Assembly: GCF_000143415.4 (NCBI RefSeq)
Contig: NW_003314274.1
Location: 1,725,353 to 1,748,984, forward strand
DNA: 23,632 nt
Reading direction: 5' to 3'
From: Selaginella moellendorffii
Lineage: Eukaryota; Streptophyta; Lycopodiopsida; Selaginellales; Selaginellaceae
In this document: positions 1 through 10,000 of the stretch, one piece after another
Layout: each line of letters begins with the position of its first letter
Numbering within the stretch: the first letter of the stretch is position 1
The notes under the pieces: model-generated
The model's input: the letters and a program-made list of their open reading frames with translations, nothing else
Told to the model about the DNA's origin: nothing
Databases searched by the model: none
Translations under genes and position numbers: made by a program

Positions 1-86
1 TCTGGGACGAGATAAAAAGGAAGAAGAGAAAAGTAACGATCAAAAGAAAGGCCGCCTCGCCCGCTAGCTAGCTAGCTTTGGTCGAG
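1..86 (-). other. 3' flank / probable 3' UTR of the DUF1005 gene
   Basis: This stretch follows the TAG stop (87-89, minus strand) of the DUF1005 gene. It contains a short GCTA-repeat (about 63-77) and a purine-rich plus strand. No other coding signal is seen, and the gene's polyadenylation site may lie outside the window. Confidence 0.4.
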
Positions 87-1568
87 CTAGAAGAAATCTC
101 TACACAGCTCCTTGCGGAGCTTGCGAGAGAATGGCTGACACGCATCGCGGCTCAAGTCCACGGCCGCAGCCAAGGCCATGAAAACCGCGGCGTCCTCCAC
201 GCACGTAATGTACCTGGTCGAGAGCTGGACAGTGGCCCTGGACGCCGACGACGAGGAGGTCGAGTTACTTCTCCTCCCGCTGCCACTGCCACCGCGCCGC
301 AGCTCGCAGTTCATCACGAAGCCACTGTCCGTGGTCGGGAGGCCGAGGTAGAAGGAACAATCTCCACTGCTGCGAGGACTCGGGAGTGGAGAGTGGTGGA
401 CGCTGGGGCCTGTGTCAATGGAGAACTCGCCGGCTTTGTTGGAGGAGGGGATGGTGGTCTCGGACACGAGGATGGAGCCGGTGTGGGAGATGAGCTGGAA
501 CTTTAGCCCCAGCCTTCCGCCATCCTGCCGCCACGCCTCGAGTCGCCCCCAGGCCCTCCACGAGTAGTACGAGTGGCCGCCATGCACCACGTCGGTTGCC
601 GAGGAGCACGAGTCGGGCACGAGGATGAGCCAGCCGCCCGGGTTGCTCCGGCTGACTTCGTCCGAGCCCGTGAACGGCACGAAGGGTGTCACCATCGAAG
701 CCGCCGCGACCGGGGAGCCCGACAGGTCGTGGATTGTCACGAGCCAGCTCTTTCTTTCTCGGCTGTTGCCGCTCTCCTCCCTGGGAGTCCGGCTTGGTGT
801 GAGATCTCCTTGCACCATCCTGGAAGAGAGACACTGTGAGAAACTTGGCAAGCCAAATAAAAAAAGAAACTCGTGCTCTGACCTCGTCCTGCCTTTGCTG
901 AATTTGCAGCTGAAAACTGGCTGCTGCTTCTTTCCTGCGCCCTTCCCCTTCACCTGGACAATCTGGGGGCTCAATGCAATGTCGCCATCGAATTGGAACT
1001 CGTAGCGCGGATCCGACTCTAGCTTCACCGCAGCGTGGAGCTCCATTCCACTAATGAAGCTGCCCATTTTGACCCAGCCTCCGTGTAGAAGCAACCCGTC
1101 TGTCCAATCTGAATCTGCGCTGATTGGTACTCTGAAAACTCCCAAAACTTTGCTGCTGATGCTGCTGCCGCTGCTGTTGCCGTATCCCTGCCTGCCTGCG
1201 TATACAACCAATTCCACGCTTGGAGCTGACCCGCTTCCCACGCGCAGCAGACATGACGCCGGGTTTGGCGACAGGAGCTTGTTGAAGACGGTGGCGTCGA
1301 TGTAGAAGTTTGCAGCAACAGATCGAGAATCTGGCTCTCCAAAGACGAGTGGAACCTGTGAAGTCTGCGGTTGACACCCAGGAAATCTGATCTCGCAGAA
1401 GAAGCAATTGCTGCTCGAGGGAATCCCGATTCTGCCCAAGCTTCTAGTCCTGCTTCGCCGCTTCAACGACGAAGAGCCTGCATCTGTACCCCCTGTTCCT
1501 GTTGAAGCAGGATTAATGCGGAGCCCGAGACCCGCCACGGACAGCTTGACAAAGTCCCTGGCATCCAT
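87..1568 (-). CDS. DUF1005 family protein (plant-specific)
   Basis: The product belongs to the plant DUF1005 family, whose biochemical role is unknown. Recognised motifs, N to C: MDARDFVKLSVAGLGLRI at the start; FQFDGDIALSPQIVQVKG in the middle; ITIHDLSG-like segment VTIHDLSGSPVAAASMVTPF; SRSNPGGWLILVPD; WGRLEAWRQDGG; and the C-terminal block EDAAVFMALAAAVDLSRDAC. I place the start at the second of two in-frame Met codons (1568-1566), because the family begins MDPxxFVRL; the first Met (1577-1575) would add only three residues. The frame is open throughout, but 882-820 (63 nt) looks like a phase-neutral intron: it begins GTCAGAGC, has a T-rich tract and ends CTTCCAG. It encodes a Phe-rich stretch not expected in the family. 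Spliced length is about 472 aa, near the family norm; unspliced 493. No signal peptide or membrane segment is obvious. Confidence 0.92.
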   Translation of the reverse strand: MDARDFVKLSVAGLGLRINPASTGTGGTDAGSSSLKRRSRTRSLGRIGIPSSSNCFFCEIRFPGCQPQTSQVPLVFGEPDSRSVAANFYIDATVFNKLLSPNPASCLLRVGSGSAPSVELVVYAGRQGYGNSSGSSISSKVLGVFRVPISADSDWTDGLLLHGGWVKMGSFISGMELHAAVKLESDPRYEFQFDGDIALSPQIVQVKGKGAGKKQQPVFSCKFSKGRTRSEHEFLFLFGLPSFSQCLSSRMVQGDLTPSRTPREESGNSRERKSWLVTIHDLSGSPVAAASMVTPFVPFTGSDEVSRSNPGGWLILVPDSCSSATDVVHGGHSYYSWRAWGRLEAWRQDGGRLGLKFQLISHTGSILVSETTIPSSNKAGEFSIDTGPSVHHSPLPSPRSSGDCSFYLGLPTTDSGFVMNCELRRGGSGSGRRSNSTSSSSASRATVQLSTRYITCVEDAAVFMALAAAVDLSRDACQPFSRKLRKELCRDFF

Positions 1569-2234
1569 TCCCTTCAATCGTCAGAGTGCTGTTACTGCTG
1601 CTGCTGCACGAAGAAGCAGAAGAGGAAGAAGAAGAAAACGGTGATACGGCGGATGATCCATAGTGAAAGAAGAAAAAGTGGTACCTCCGAGCTAAGGATT
1701 CTTCGTTTTGTATAAGTTTGCTCGGACAGCTTCTCTGTTTACGTCATGCGAGGAAACGGTTGATGGCGGGCTGGGCCATGTTCCCATGTGTATGGCAGCT
1801 GGCACTCTCTTTCATATCCCTGGCGGTTGGATCATCCTGCTGACAGCCTCTTTGGACGGGTTCGCCCCAACAGCGCGAGCATATGCTTGACAGCTTTCGA
1901 GACTCCTGTTCCTGCAAAGAACAGCTTAAAAGCAGGATCATAAAAACACACTATTGATTCCCTCTGAGCTTTCCGATTTGACACACAACAGCACACAAGT
2001 TCTTTACTACCAATCCGTTGTAAACTAACCAACCGACGATATAGACATGACCGGAACCTGGTGAAGGAGAGCTGCTGCCTGGACGAAGAAAAAAGTTTTC
2101 AGCCACCATTTTCCTGGAACCCGAGATTATAAACGAGTCAGTCCACTATCAAGAAAAGCGATTCTGGTTACCAACCATCTCGTAGTCGTGAAGAAGATTA
2201 ACCTGGTGTTTTGGATCGTCACCGCAATATGTTG
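1569..2234 (-). promoter_or_regulatory. Intergenic: DUF1005 promoter/5' leader and membralin 3' flank
   Basis: This 666-nt interval separates the membralin stop from the DUF1005 start, both on the minus strand. The DUF1005-proximal part (1570-1680) is a CT-rich leader on the minus strand, with CTTCTTC and CTG runs seen as GAAGAAG on the plus strand. A possible TATA-like CTTATACAAA lies near 1705-1715 on the minus strand (weak). The part nearer 2234 should hold the membralin 3' UTR. Short open frames here on either strand do not resemble any family I know. Confidence 0.35.
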
Positions 2235-4971
2235 CTATGTATCCGCCTCGCTTCCAGCTTCTTGAGTCCTGTTGTTCCTCTGTCGCAAGCCACCGTTGTC
2301 GTCCTCGGCGCCACCCGTCCCTACAGTGGTTGTCGTCCCTGCTGGCTCCGGTTCAGGCTCCCTGAAGTCCCGGAATATGGGAAGGAAGGAAACCAATGCC
2401 GTTGACGGGCTCCCTAAGGTCCACGGAAACACGGAACCGAATGCTGTGATGGGAGCAGCCTGAATGATAGGAGCATTAGCCGCTGGGGTTGGAGGGCCCT
2501 CGGCTTGAGTGTTCTCCACAGAAGCATCTGGCACGCCAACAGTAGAATCTAGACTATCCGTCATTCTGTCCGAAGGAATCTGGGCTGCGTTGGAAGTTCT
2601 CGAGCTGTTGGAAGACTGCAACCCGCCTACTTCGAAAGTTCCAGTCATAAATCCTAAGGAAGTCCTAGAGCCATTGTTCCCTTCTACTCTTTGTTCTGCA
2701 GATCTTGGCGGGTTGACAGGGTTTAGCCGCGTCACTTGCACAGCTGAAGTCAGTATTGCCGACGACGTTACATGTAACCCCTGCTGCTGAAGTAGCTCCC
2801 TTCTACGTAGATATACTTGTAATGCAGGTATCTGCTGACAGGCCCCATCGAATCGTAAGAAGCAGCAGGCATGTCAATGTCTTACCTCAAAACGATTCCA
2901 AAAAAATAAAACCAGGTGCTGCATGAATCCCGCAGTTGCTGAAAACGCGAGATAAGAGAATCCTGAAAAAGGAGACAAGTTCAGCAATGTGCTAAAGTGA
3001 GTTTGCAATCATACCGTATGTATAAGAGAAGAAGTAGATGTGAAACACCATGAAGTAGAGAAAGAAAAATCGAGGAAAATACTGCATTGAGATTCTGGTT
3101 CTGACACTGCAATCACCATATTAAGGTCAATAATCAAAATGCAAATGGAAGAAACTTGCCTGATCATTGTAAAGAGTTCGCATAGCCACACCAAAGTCAA
3201 AACCATGAAAGCTAAGAGCTGATCGTCGAAAAACTCAAATAGAAAAAACAAAATACCGATCATAATCTGTAAATACAAGGGAGCATTAAAACAAATGAAT
3301 GAAGCGTTCGATGTTCATACTTACAGGCACAAAAACTAGTGACTCAAACACATGGATAAAGATAAGATGGAAGGTAGGAAGACGATGTCGTGCGTGATGC
3401 TGCAGTTGGACTGTCAAGCAGGGAAAGAAGGTTTAGCACAGAACACAATTTCAAGAAAAACCAGACCTGTGAATTTCAGCATTCGAGCTTGCGTTTCTCT
3501 GAGGGTGAACGAAACAGACATTGTTGTGGTGAAAAACACAAATAATGACATTATCAGCACCCCGAACTTGAAAACAACATAATCTACAAAAACTATGTGA
3601 GTACAGCACAAACGCATGAAGGAAAGCTTACCTTCAACTCCATGAGATACTCCACTCGACTCCTGTAGATAATTGAGGTTGTAGAGCTCCTTTGTCTGAA
3701 AGTTATAGAGATATCCTACAGTGCACGATTCAGCCTTACACGCTTCGAGAATAAATTCGAGTGTAATTCCAACCTTTGTCCCGAGCAGTTAAGAGACTGT
3801 TCATTAGAATTGTGTCGTATCCGACGAAATTGTCAATAAGAAAACGCTGCCATCTGCTGACAAACAGATAAGTCAATAAACATAAGAAGGCTCTTTAAGC
3901 ACCTGTTGCCAAAACAAGCATTTTGAGCACAAATGCTTACGTTGACCGTTCGGATTTCATGCTGGACCTTTGCAACTTCTGAAAGAATCAAATAACCCTT
4001 CAAGCCGAGAGGGCTGATATTATTCTCTCATCTCATGCAATTTTCAACCGAAACGAAAAAGACGTATACCTTTTCGACGCTGTACAAGTACATTGGATCA
4101 TGGATTTTGCCTCGCTTATCTGCCCGGTCTACTGTATTTCAATATGAGAACCAACAAGAAACATTTCTCTGGCTTACCAATCAAGGAATCCTTCCAGGCA
4201 ACGGCACGTCGATCGCCCTTCAGCGTGGCGGCAAACGATTCCCAGCCCGCGATCCTCTAAAATGTGCATCTTAGGGACAAATCGTTCAGATAAGATAGCC
4301 TTACCCAAACTTGCGCAAAAGTTCTCATACTTTGCTCCATGTTCTTAAGGAAGCTACTCCATTTACTCAAATAGTGTAGGAGAGTCGTGCCGGCAACATT
4401 AGCTCGGAACGCTTCATCTCCGCCAGAAACATCCTCAGAAGCGGTCTCACCATCATCCTCACCTTCCGATACCTTCGCTTTGCTCTTAGACCCGGCTTCG
4501 TGAAACCAAAACTTCCACCCAGCATTTTGAGCCGTCTCAGGTTGATCCTGGTGAGTAAGGGGGCTGAACAGGAATTGGTGTTGCTCCTCGAAAGCTCTAC
4601 TGCTGCCGGTAATCTAGAACCAAAATGACAAACAATATCAAATGAATCACAAGAGTTCCTGCATTTGAGTACCTTCACTTGTATGAGCTGCGCGTCAGAG
4701 GCGGCATGAAACTCAGTAGCACAACCGGGCTGCAAGAAAAAAAAAAACCAAAATCACCATCACCTCCGAAAGGAGAGAAGAAAAAAAGCAGAGAAAGAAG
4801 GCAAACCTGGGCCACGAAGTTGACATGCATCACAACGAGCAGCGCCAGCAGCACTACCGCATTGAAGAGGCAAAGATACTCGAGGACAGTCCGGAACCTG
4901 GGAGTGAGAAGCCGCGCAAGCACGCCGGACAGGCGCGCGTGGACTCTCAAGAATGTCTGCTCCGGATCCAT
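2235..4971 (-). CDS. Membralin-like ER membrane protein (TMEM259 family)
   Basis: Membralin is a multi-pass ER membrane protein; in animals it is linked to ER-associated degradation, and its role in plants is poorly known. Fourteen exons (minus): 4971-4807, 4729-4673, 4613-4305, 4256-4178, 4131-4070, 3997-3903, 3853-3774, 3715-3632, 3583-3467, 3410-3325, 3266-3160, 3106-3015, 2962-2886, 2831-2235. They total 2007 nt, or 668 aa, and every join keeps frame. It begins MDPEQTF, as plant membralins do, followed by TM1 (about residues 28-52). After a loop come the landmarks YLYSVEKGYLILSE, CFGNRWQRFLID, VGYDTILMNSLL and GYLYNFQTKELYNL. The membrane core (about 311-470) holds FGVLIMSLFVFFTTTMSVSF, LRETQARMLKF, FFDDQLLAFMVLTLVWLCEL and FPRFFFLYFMVFHIYFF. 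The last 200 residues are Ser/Pro/Asn-rich, ending SFLPIFRDFREPE and an acidic tail. The intron 3159-3107 uses a GC donor. Introns are 46-77 nt. Confidence 0.95.
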
Positions 4972-5315
4972 TTCCTCCGGAATTCGGCTCCGCCCTGGCT
5001 TCCGCTACCCCATCCTCAAAACCCTAGCTTCGCGCTGGGCTCTTCTCCCGCGTCGAGCCGCGCACACCGATTCCAACCGCCCTAATTCCCAATCCCTGAC
5101 CCCATGATCACCCGGCCGCCATCGCCGATTACCTAGCCCGCCGCGATCGCCCGCCGGTGAGCGCCATCGCCATCGCACCGATCATAAGAGAGAGGGAATC
5201 CGGGGTGTTTATTCTCGGCAAATGGTACGGAGGTATATTCTGCACGGAAGCACCCGTAGGCACTACGGAAGGCATATTCTGTACGGCAAACTATCTTCTA
5301 GCGCTGTGTTGTTCT
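4972..5315 (-). promoter_or_regulatory. Intergenic: membralin promoter/5' UTR and GST 3' flank
   Basis: The part next to the membralin start (4972-5170) is GC-rich and rich in CCG and CGC, as expected for a CpG-rich leader and core promoter. The part next to the GST stop (5200-5315) holds a short imperfect direct repeat, listed separately. No conserved reading frame is seen. Confidence 0.4.
5226..5286. repeat. Short imperfect direct repeat, two copies
   Basis: Two related 22-23 nt units, starting TACGGAGGTATATTCTG at 5226 and TACGGAAGGCATATTCTG at 5264, both end in ACGG and start 38 nt apart. They lie between the GST stop and the membralin leader. The function is unknown; it could be a chance local duplication. 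Confidence 0.55.
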
Positions 5316-6515
5316 CTAGTATCTTTTCAGCATGGTTCTGGCGACCACGTTTAGAACCGATGATAGCAGCAAGTTGATCTTCCCCAGCCCCTTGGAGTAC
5401 TTGCCAATGCAAACTTTGTAGCTCTCGCGAGTTTTCACCTTGGCCCAGTAGACCATCAGGTGTGGCCGCGTGTGGATCATCTCCTTCTCCTGCTTCATCA
5501 GCTCGATCCTGGCCAGCAGCGGGGAGAACATCACGTCGGCCATGGAGAAGCTCTCCCCGGCCAAGTAATTGTTGGTGGCGGCCAGCTCCGCCTCGGCGTC
5601 CTCGAGGAGGCCGACGAGGTGCTCCCGGTTGGCCTGGATGGCGTCCGTGTCCTTGAGGAGCTCCTCCAGGGCGTGCATGTCGTGGAGCTTGGCGTGGTAC
5701 TTGTTGGCCAGGTCGGGGTTCTCGGCCATCCGGGCGATGAGGACCTGGCGCTTGAAGCGGCTGTGGTATTGGAGGTACTTAGGTGGAGTCGCGCTCAGCG
5801 TGAAGAGCTTGGGGTCCCAGGCGTCCACCTTGCGCTGCCACTGGAGGGACTTCTCGCAATCGAACTTGTCGCCTCCTAGCGCCTTGTCGAACTTGTCAAT
5901 GTATCTGGAATGAATATTCACGTAAGTTTCTAGCAACAAAGCTATGACCAACTTCAAACGAAGATCGCTAAAACTAGACCACCACTCAGTTAAAAACCTC
6001 AGAAAATCTCTATGGATCATCTCGGAGTTAGAAGTACGTAAGTTTCTAGCAACAAAGCTATGACCAAATTTCTTCAAACGAAGATCGCTAAAACTAGACC
6101 ACCACTCAAAGCAAACTCTAAAAACCACTTGAAAAACTTAAGTGAATGCCTGGAATAGATACGGATCGTCCCGGAGGTTTCTAGCAACAAAGCTATGACC
6201 AAGTTTCTTTAAAGGAGGATCGCTAAAACTAGACCACCACTCAATGAAAATCTAACTCTAAAACCACTTAAAAACTTAGAACATCTATCGGAGGAGGAGA
6301 ACTTACTGGACAATGGCGAGACTCCCTCGAGTAACACGGTTGCCATTGATGAGCACTGGAATTCGGCCATTCGGATGCTCGCGGAAGAACTCGGCGTCCA
6401 AGTTCCTGGCCTTCAAAGGATTGATGCTGTAATCCCAGTAATCCAGGCCCTTCTCTTCCAGCGCCATTCGAGCCTGCTGGCTTTGCAGCGACAAGGGATG
6501 GTGATAGAACTGCAT
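5316..6515 (-). CDS. TCHQD: Glutathione S-transferase, TCHQD class
   Basis: This is a plant-type GST, expected to conjugate glutathione to electrophiles or act as a glutathione-dependent redox enzyme. There are two exons (minus), 6515-6307 and 5904-5316, with GT-AG signals; the split Gln codon 70 joins exactly, giving 265 aa, the usual size of TCHQD proteins. The thioredoxin-fold domain (about 1-75) begins MQFYHHPLSLQSQQARMALE, so candidate active-site serines are S9 and S12; the cis-proline motif is GRIPVLI (P53). The usual acidic-Ser glutathione motif reads GSLAI (S65), with Gly before Ser. The helical C-domain keeps LAGESFSMADVMFSPLLARI with the S-x-x-D capping box. A hydrophobic tail with basic residues (about 240-265), ending MLKRY, fits the membrane-associated tail of this class. 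The 402-nt intron is far longer than its neighbours and carries a triplicated repeat. Confidence 0.95.
5920..6279. repeat. Triplicated repeat filling the GST intron
   Basis: Three copies of a roughly 67-73 nt unit lie at about 5920-5988, 6036-6108 and 6177-6243. Each starts near GTTTCTAGCAACAAAGC and ends at CTAGACCACCACTCA. Copies 2 and 3 also share a downstream block ending in AACCACTT-AAAAACTTA, so the full unit is probably 100 nt or more. Starts are about 116 and 140 nt apart. On the minus strand two of the copies stay open in the frame of the GST exon and encode a WWSSFSDLRLK motif. It may be a dispersed genomic repeat or a decayed gene piece captured in the intron. Confidence 0.85.
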
Positions 6516-7065
6516 TCTTGCTCCGTCGCACGATCACTAGATCACACCATCGGCGCCCTTCCCTGAAAACCTCGATGGAGGTCAGCCATGATCATGATCG
6601 CCAGTACCAGCGCCGGCGGCAGCGGCATCTAGAAATTTCCTCATCCATCCCCTCCCAGAGGCACTAATCCACGAAATTTCGAGCTCGAGATCGGATTCTC
6701 GGACGCCGCGACCGATATTTCGCTTGAGCGCGTGAGATCGGCCGGATCGCGGCCGCGCTCGAGAATCTGGAGCCCCAGAGCCGACGAGGACTCACCTCCC
6801 AGCAGCGCGCGTCGATCGGCGCCTTGGCCGCGCCCCTCCTCCTCTCTTCACTGGAGCGAACTGACACGAATGGGGATGAGAGCCATTCCTTCACAGAGCG
6901 ACGAGCAATGGGGATCCAACGGCTGCGGCAAAGCCACATCCAACGACTGTGCGCTCTTTTAACGTTTTCTTTGTTTTTCCTCTTGTTTAGTATATTCGCG
7001 GGCCTGTTCTATACAGTGTCGAGTGTTCGTGTTCTACTCACACTAGAGTCTCCAGAAGAGTTGGC
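6516..7065 (-). promoter_or_regulatory. Intergenic: GST promoter/5' UTR and ERMP1 3' flank
   Basis: This 550-nt stretch lies between the ERMP1 stop (7066-7068) and the GST start. The GST-proximal half (6516-6930) is GC-rich with many CG dinucleotides, consistent with a leader or promoter; the ERMP1-proximal part (6955-7065) is T-rich on the plus strand. The short open frames here show no known motif and are probably not genes. Confidence 0.35.
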
Positions 7066-10000
7066 TCAAATTTCGTAGGACGAAAGGTATGTGGTACCCG
7101 CAACGACAGCGGCCCACGGTGGGAATTTTTGCATCAAGACGATCGTTGTCTTGTCTAGTTTTTGATCCAAAACTCCCAATTCGATCCGGAGAGGAGGGGA
7201 GATTTTTGCCTGGAAAATCTATCTGTCAGCAAAGCGAAAAAGATGAAAGTGGTGCTTACGTCCATCCAGAATTTCCAGGTCTCGCTGCTCTTGCCACTGA
7301 ATCGACATACGTAGGATGGCGGACCGCCATTTACGATCTCATAGCCTGCAAACAAGTGAATTTTTTAATTTGAGAAAACGCTAGACTCTCAAGGAAAAGT
7401 TACCAGGCAAGCTTTGGTTCGAGAGTGACCAGTTCAGTAACGGGCCAGTGACGTTAATCGCAGCGCCCCAGACTTCTTGCAGTGATCTGCAATATATTTT
7501 TTGTCGATGATGAAATACAAAACGCGTTTCTCGCTTACCCCAAGTCGAGCTCGAAGAACAAACGTCGAGTCCCCTGAGTCCCGGGTATCGACTCCGTCAG
7601 GAGAAGTTTTGGAAGAGAGGCCTGCGGATATGGAGGCCCAGCTAGTGTTGGAACTTGAAAGCTGCGAGAGAGCATCAAGGATATGGGATATAGAGCCTGG
7701 AAATGCATAAAGTGAGAGAGTTTGTGCCAGGAAAACAAAACACACAAAGATATACCAGGAAAGTATTTGCACCAGAATGTTGCGAGAGCGTCGGCTCCGC
7801 GGCCAGACTCTCGCGTACAAGTGGTGCATGCTTGAAAACAAAAGTCATTGGATTTGGATCCACAGTTGCGAAGTCGTGACTTGCTTCGATGATTGAATCC
7901 CCTGCCACGTTTTCGATAAATTAGCCAGATGAAAGATTTCCGAAACAACAAACCTGATGTTCTAAAACTATGTTGAAGTATGATGCGCTTTGGAGCTAAA
8001 GTGCTGTAAGGAAATGTACCCGACGTTCCAACTGAAACTCCCACGGAAATTGCGAGCAGCAACCAGATGATCCGGGGTTTAGCAAGTACGTGCGCTAAAC
8101 CGGGTATAATATGACCCACAGACACCACAACAGCTAAGCCCATTATAAATGCGATGACGACGTCCGCCACAAAGAAACCTGAAACAAATGCTCATCAACG
8201 TTACAACATTTATTCCATAATAATATTACCAAAAGGATCCGGATGAGCTCCAACCATTCCCAGTTTTTCCACAATAAATTCGACGAAAACAACGACAAAG
8301 AAAATGGTGTAAGCCGATGGAAGCAAGCCCGGAAGAATGTACCCGAGCAATGATCTGGAGGAAGAAAAAAGAGATGTGGTGAGAAACTGGATGAAAACCA
8401 TGTATGCGTATATCATACCGCAAAGAATGCTGACCAAATCTCTTCTGTAAAAGCTGCAAAACGTGGATAGCTGGAATCATAAATAACGCCCACCAGCATG
8501 GAAAATAGCTGCTCATTGCACCAGAAAGTATCAAGACCTGAGACTTTAGGATCAGTAAAGTGTCATCAAAGTTTAAGCTCACGACTTACAGCAGCCTCTA
8601 GACCATATAAACCCGTGGCTCCCCAGTGAGACGCAACAATTTTCTCCTGCATGCAGCATTACGGTGTAAGACAAAACCAAAACTTTTGTGACGTCGTACC
8701 TGAGTGGAGTGTGGCCTGGAAGATAAAACGCGAGGCAGTAGCAAACCCGCGACTGAAACTGGTACAAAGGTCGCCACTGCTATCAGTGGATTAGCAAACC
8801 TATAGAAGTTGTCAGTTGCTAACAACTTGAAAAGAAAATCGTGTGTGTTATACCATGCCATTGCCGTTGCTGACAAAATTAGTCTCGCTGCTGCTAGCAT
8901 CACGGGAAAAAGAACAGCCAGAACACATCCTAATCCATGGCGAACCGCACCTACAATTACAGAAAACAAAAACAAAAAATAGAAAAACGGAGAAAAAGGA
9001 AAAGATTAAGCAAAGCTTCCAAACTCTCGCCAAACTAACCATAAAAAATGGCTGAATAAGAGGTTTTCAGGTCATCGCTAAAGAAATATGGCACTGCAAG
9101 TACAATGAGGAGAGGAAGGTAATGCAAGACTTGTGCCGTTTTGCGAGAGTAATGGACCTGCAAGAGGACAAAGCCAAATCAACTTCATTTCCACAATTTA
9201 CCGAACCTGCTTACCATAAACTTGCCGAGAATATCAAAATAAACATGACGGTCAGTATTTGATCCACCGGCTTGAGCTCGTTGATCAGCAGTCTTAAGCT
9301 CTGGAGCGCTTGTGAAACCTTTAAGCAGCTCAATAAGATTCTCTCCTCGTGTCTGGATGGACCCAGATCTGCAAACTGAAGTTAGCCAAGACCGTCCAAA
9401 GTTTTTGAGTTCTTACGCAATAATTTCCGGACGATCATACGCTGTATGGTACACATAACCATTGAGAAGGAAAACTATGTCCATTCCTGGAATGTCGGCA
9501 AAATCTTGTGAGAAAATGCGGTAGTCCGTATCACCAGGTACGAGAGGAAAAACATCCTGGATCATCAAAGTTAGCTCTCTGTCTCTCTCTTTTGTGTTCG
9601 TTTTATTTACCTGAGCGACGCTGTTCGCTCCAGGAACAACTGCTGACTCCGCGTACACACGAGTTGGCCAAGTTTCTGGGCCAGATTGAACCACCAAGTC
9701 TAGAGTGACACACGAGTCAGGCCTGTAAAACAACTATAAACTTAATCGTACCAGGTCCACTCGCCCCAGTAGCCTCGACATTGATCACAGCTCCAACAGT
9801 TGATCGCCATTTATGAGTCGTAATGAAACCATGAGAGGCCTGAAAAGCTCCCAGCACTATGATGACAGCTTAAGCAACAAAGATCCGAAATGGACTTGCG
9901 GGAGTTGAGTAAATACCAGAAGGAAAACTTCTTCGGCTCCATTGAACAGAAAGATGATTGGCGATGGAGGTACCCAGCCGGAATCAACAATGTAGCGTAG

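Noticed and set aside
78-839. Plus-strand and second minus-strand open frames over the DUF1005 gene
   Set aside because: They are in other frames of a well-supported gene, with Arg/Gly/His-rich composition from GC-rich DNA.
3904-3940. Splice donor GTAAGC at 3940 in membralin
   Set aside because: Reading on instead gives the conserved SICAQNACFGNR segment, so the exon continues to 3903.
5460-5913. Plus-strand open frames over GST exon 2
   Set aside because: Antisense to a GST exon with clear family motifs; the Leu/Val/Gly-rich peptide is a shadow of the GC-rich codons.
5905-6128. N-terminal extension of the GST C-domain frame, starting at a Met at 6128
   Set aside because: It reads through the intron repeats and would lose the thioredoxin-fold exon; the GT-AG join at 6306/5905 restores the full family protein.
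7954-8020. Splice donor GTACAT near 8020 in ERMP1
   Set aside because: Reading through gives the family motif [15 protein letters not shown]; the true donor is at 7953.
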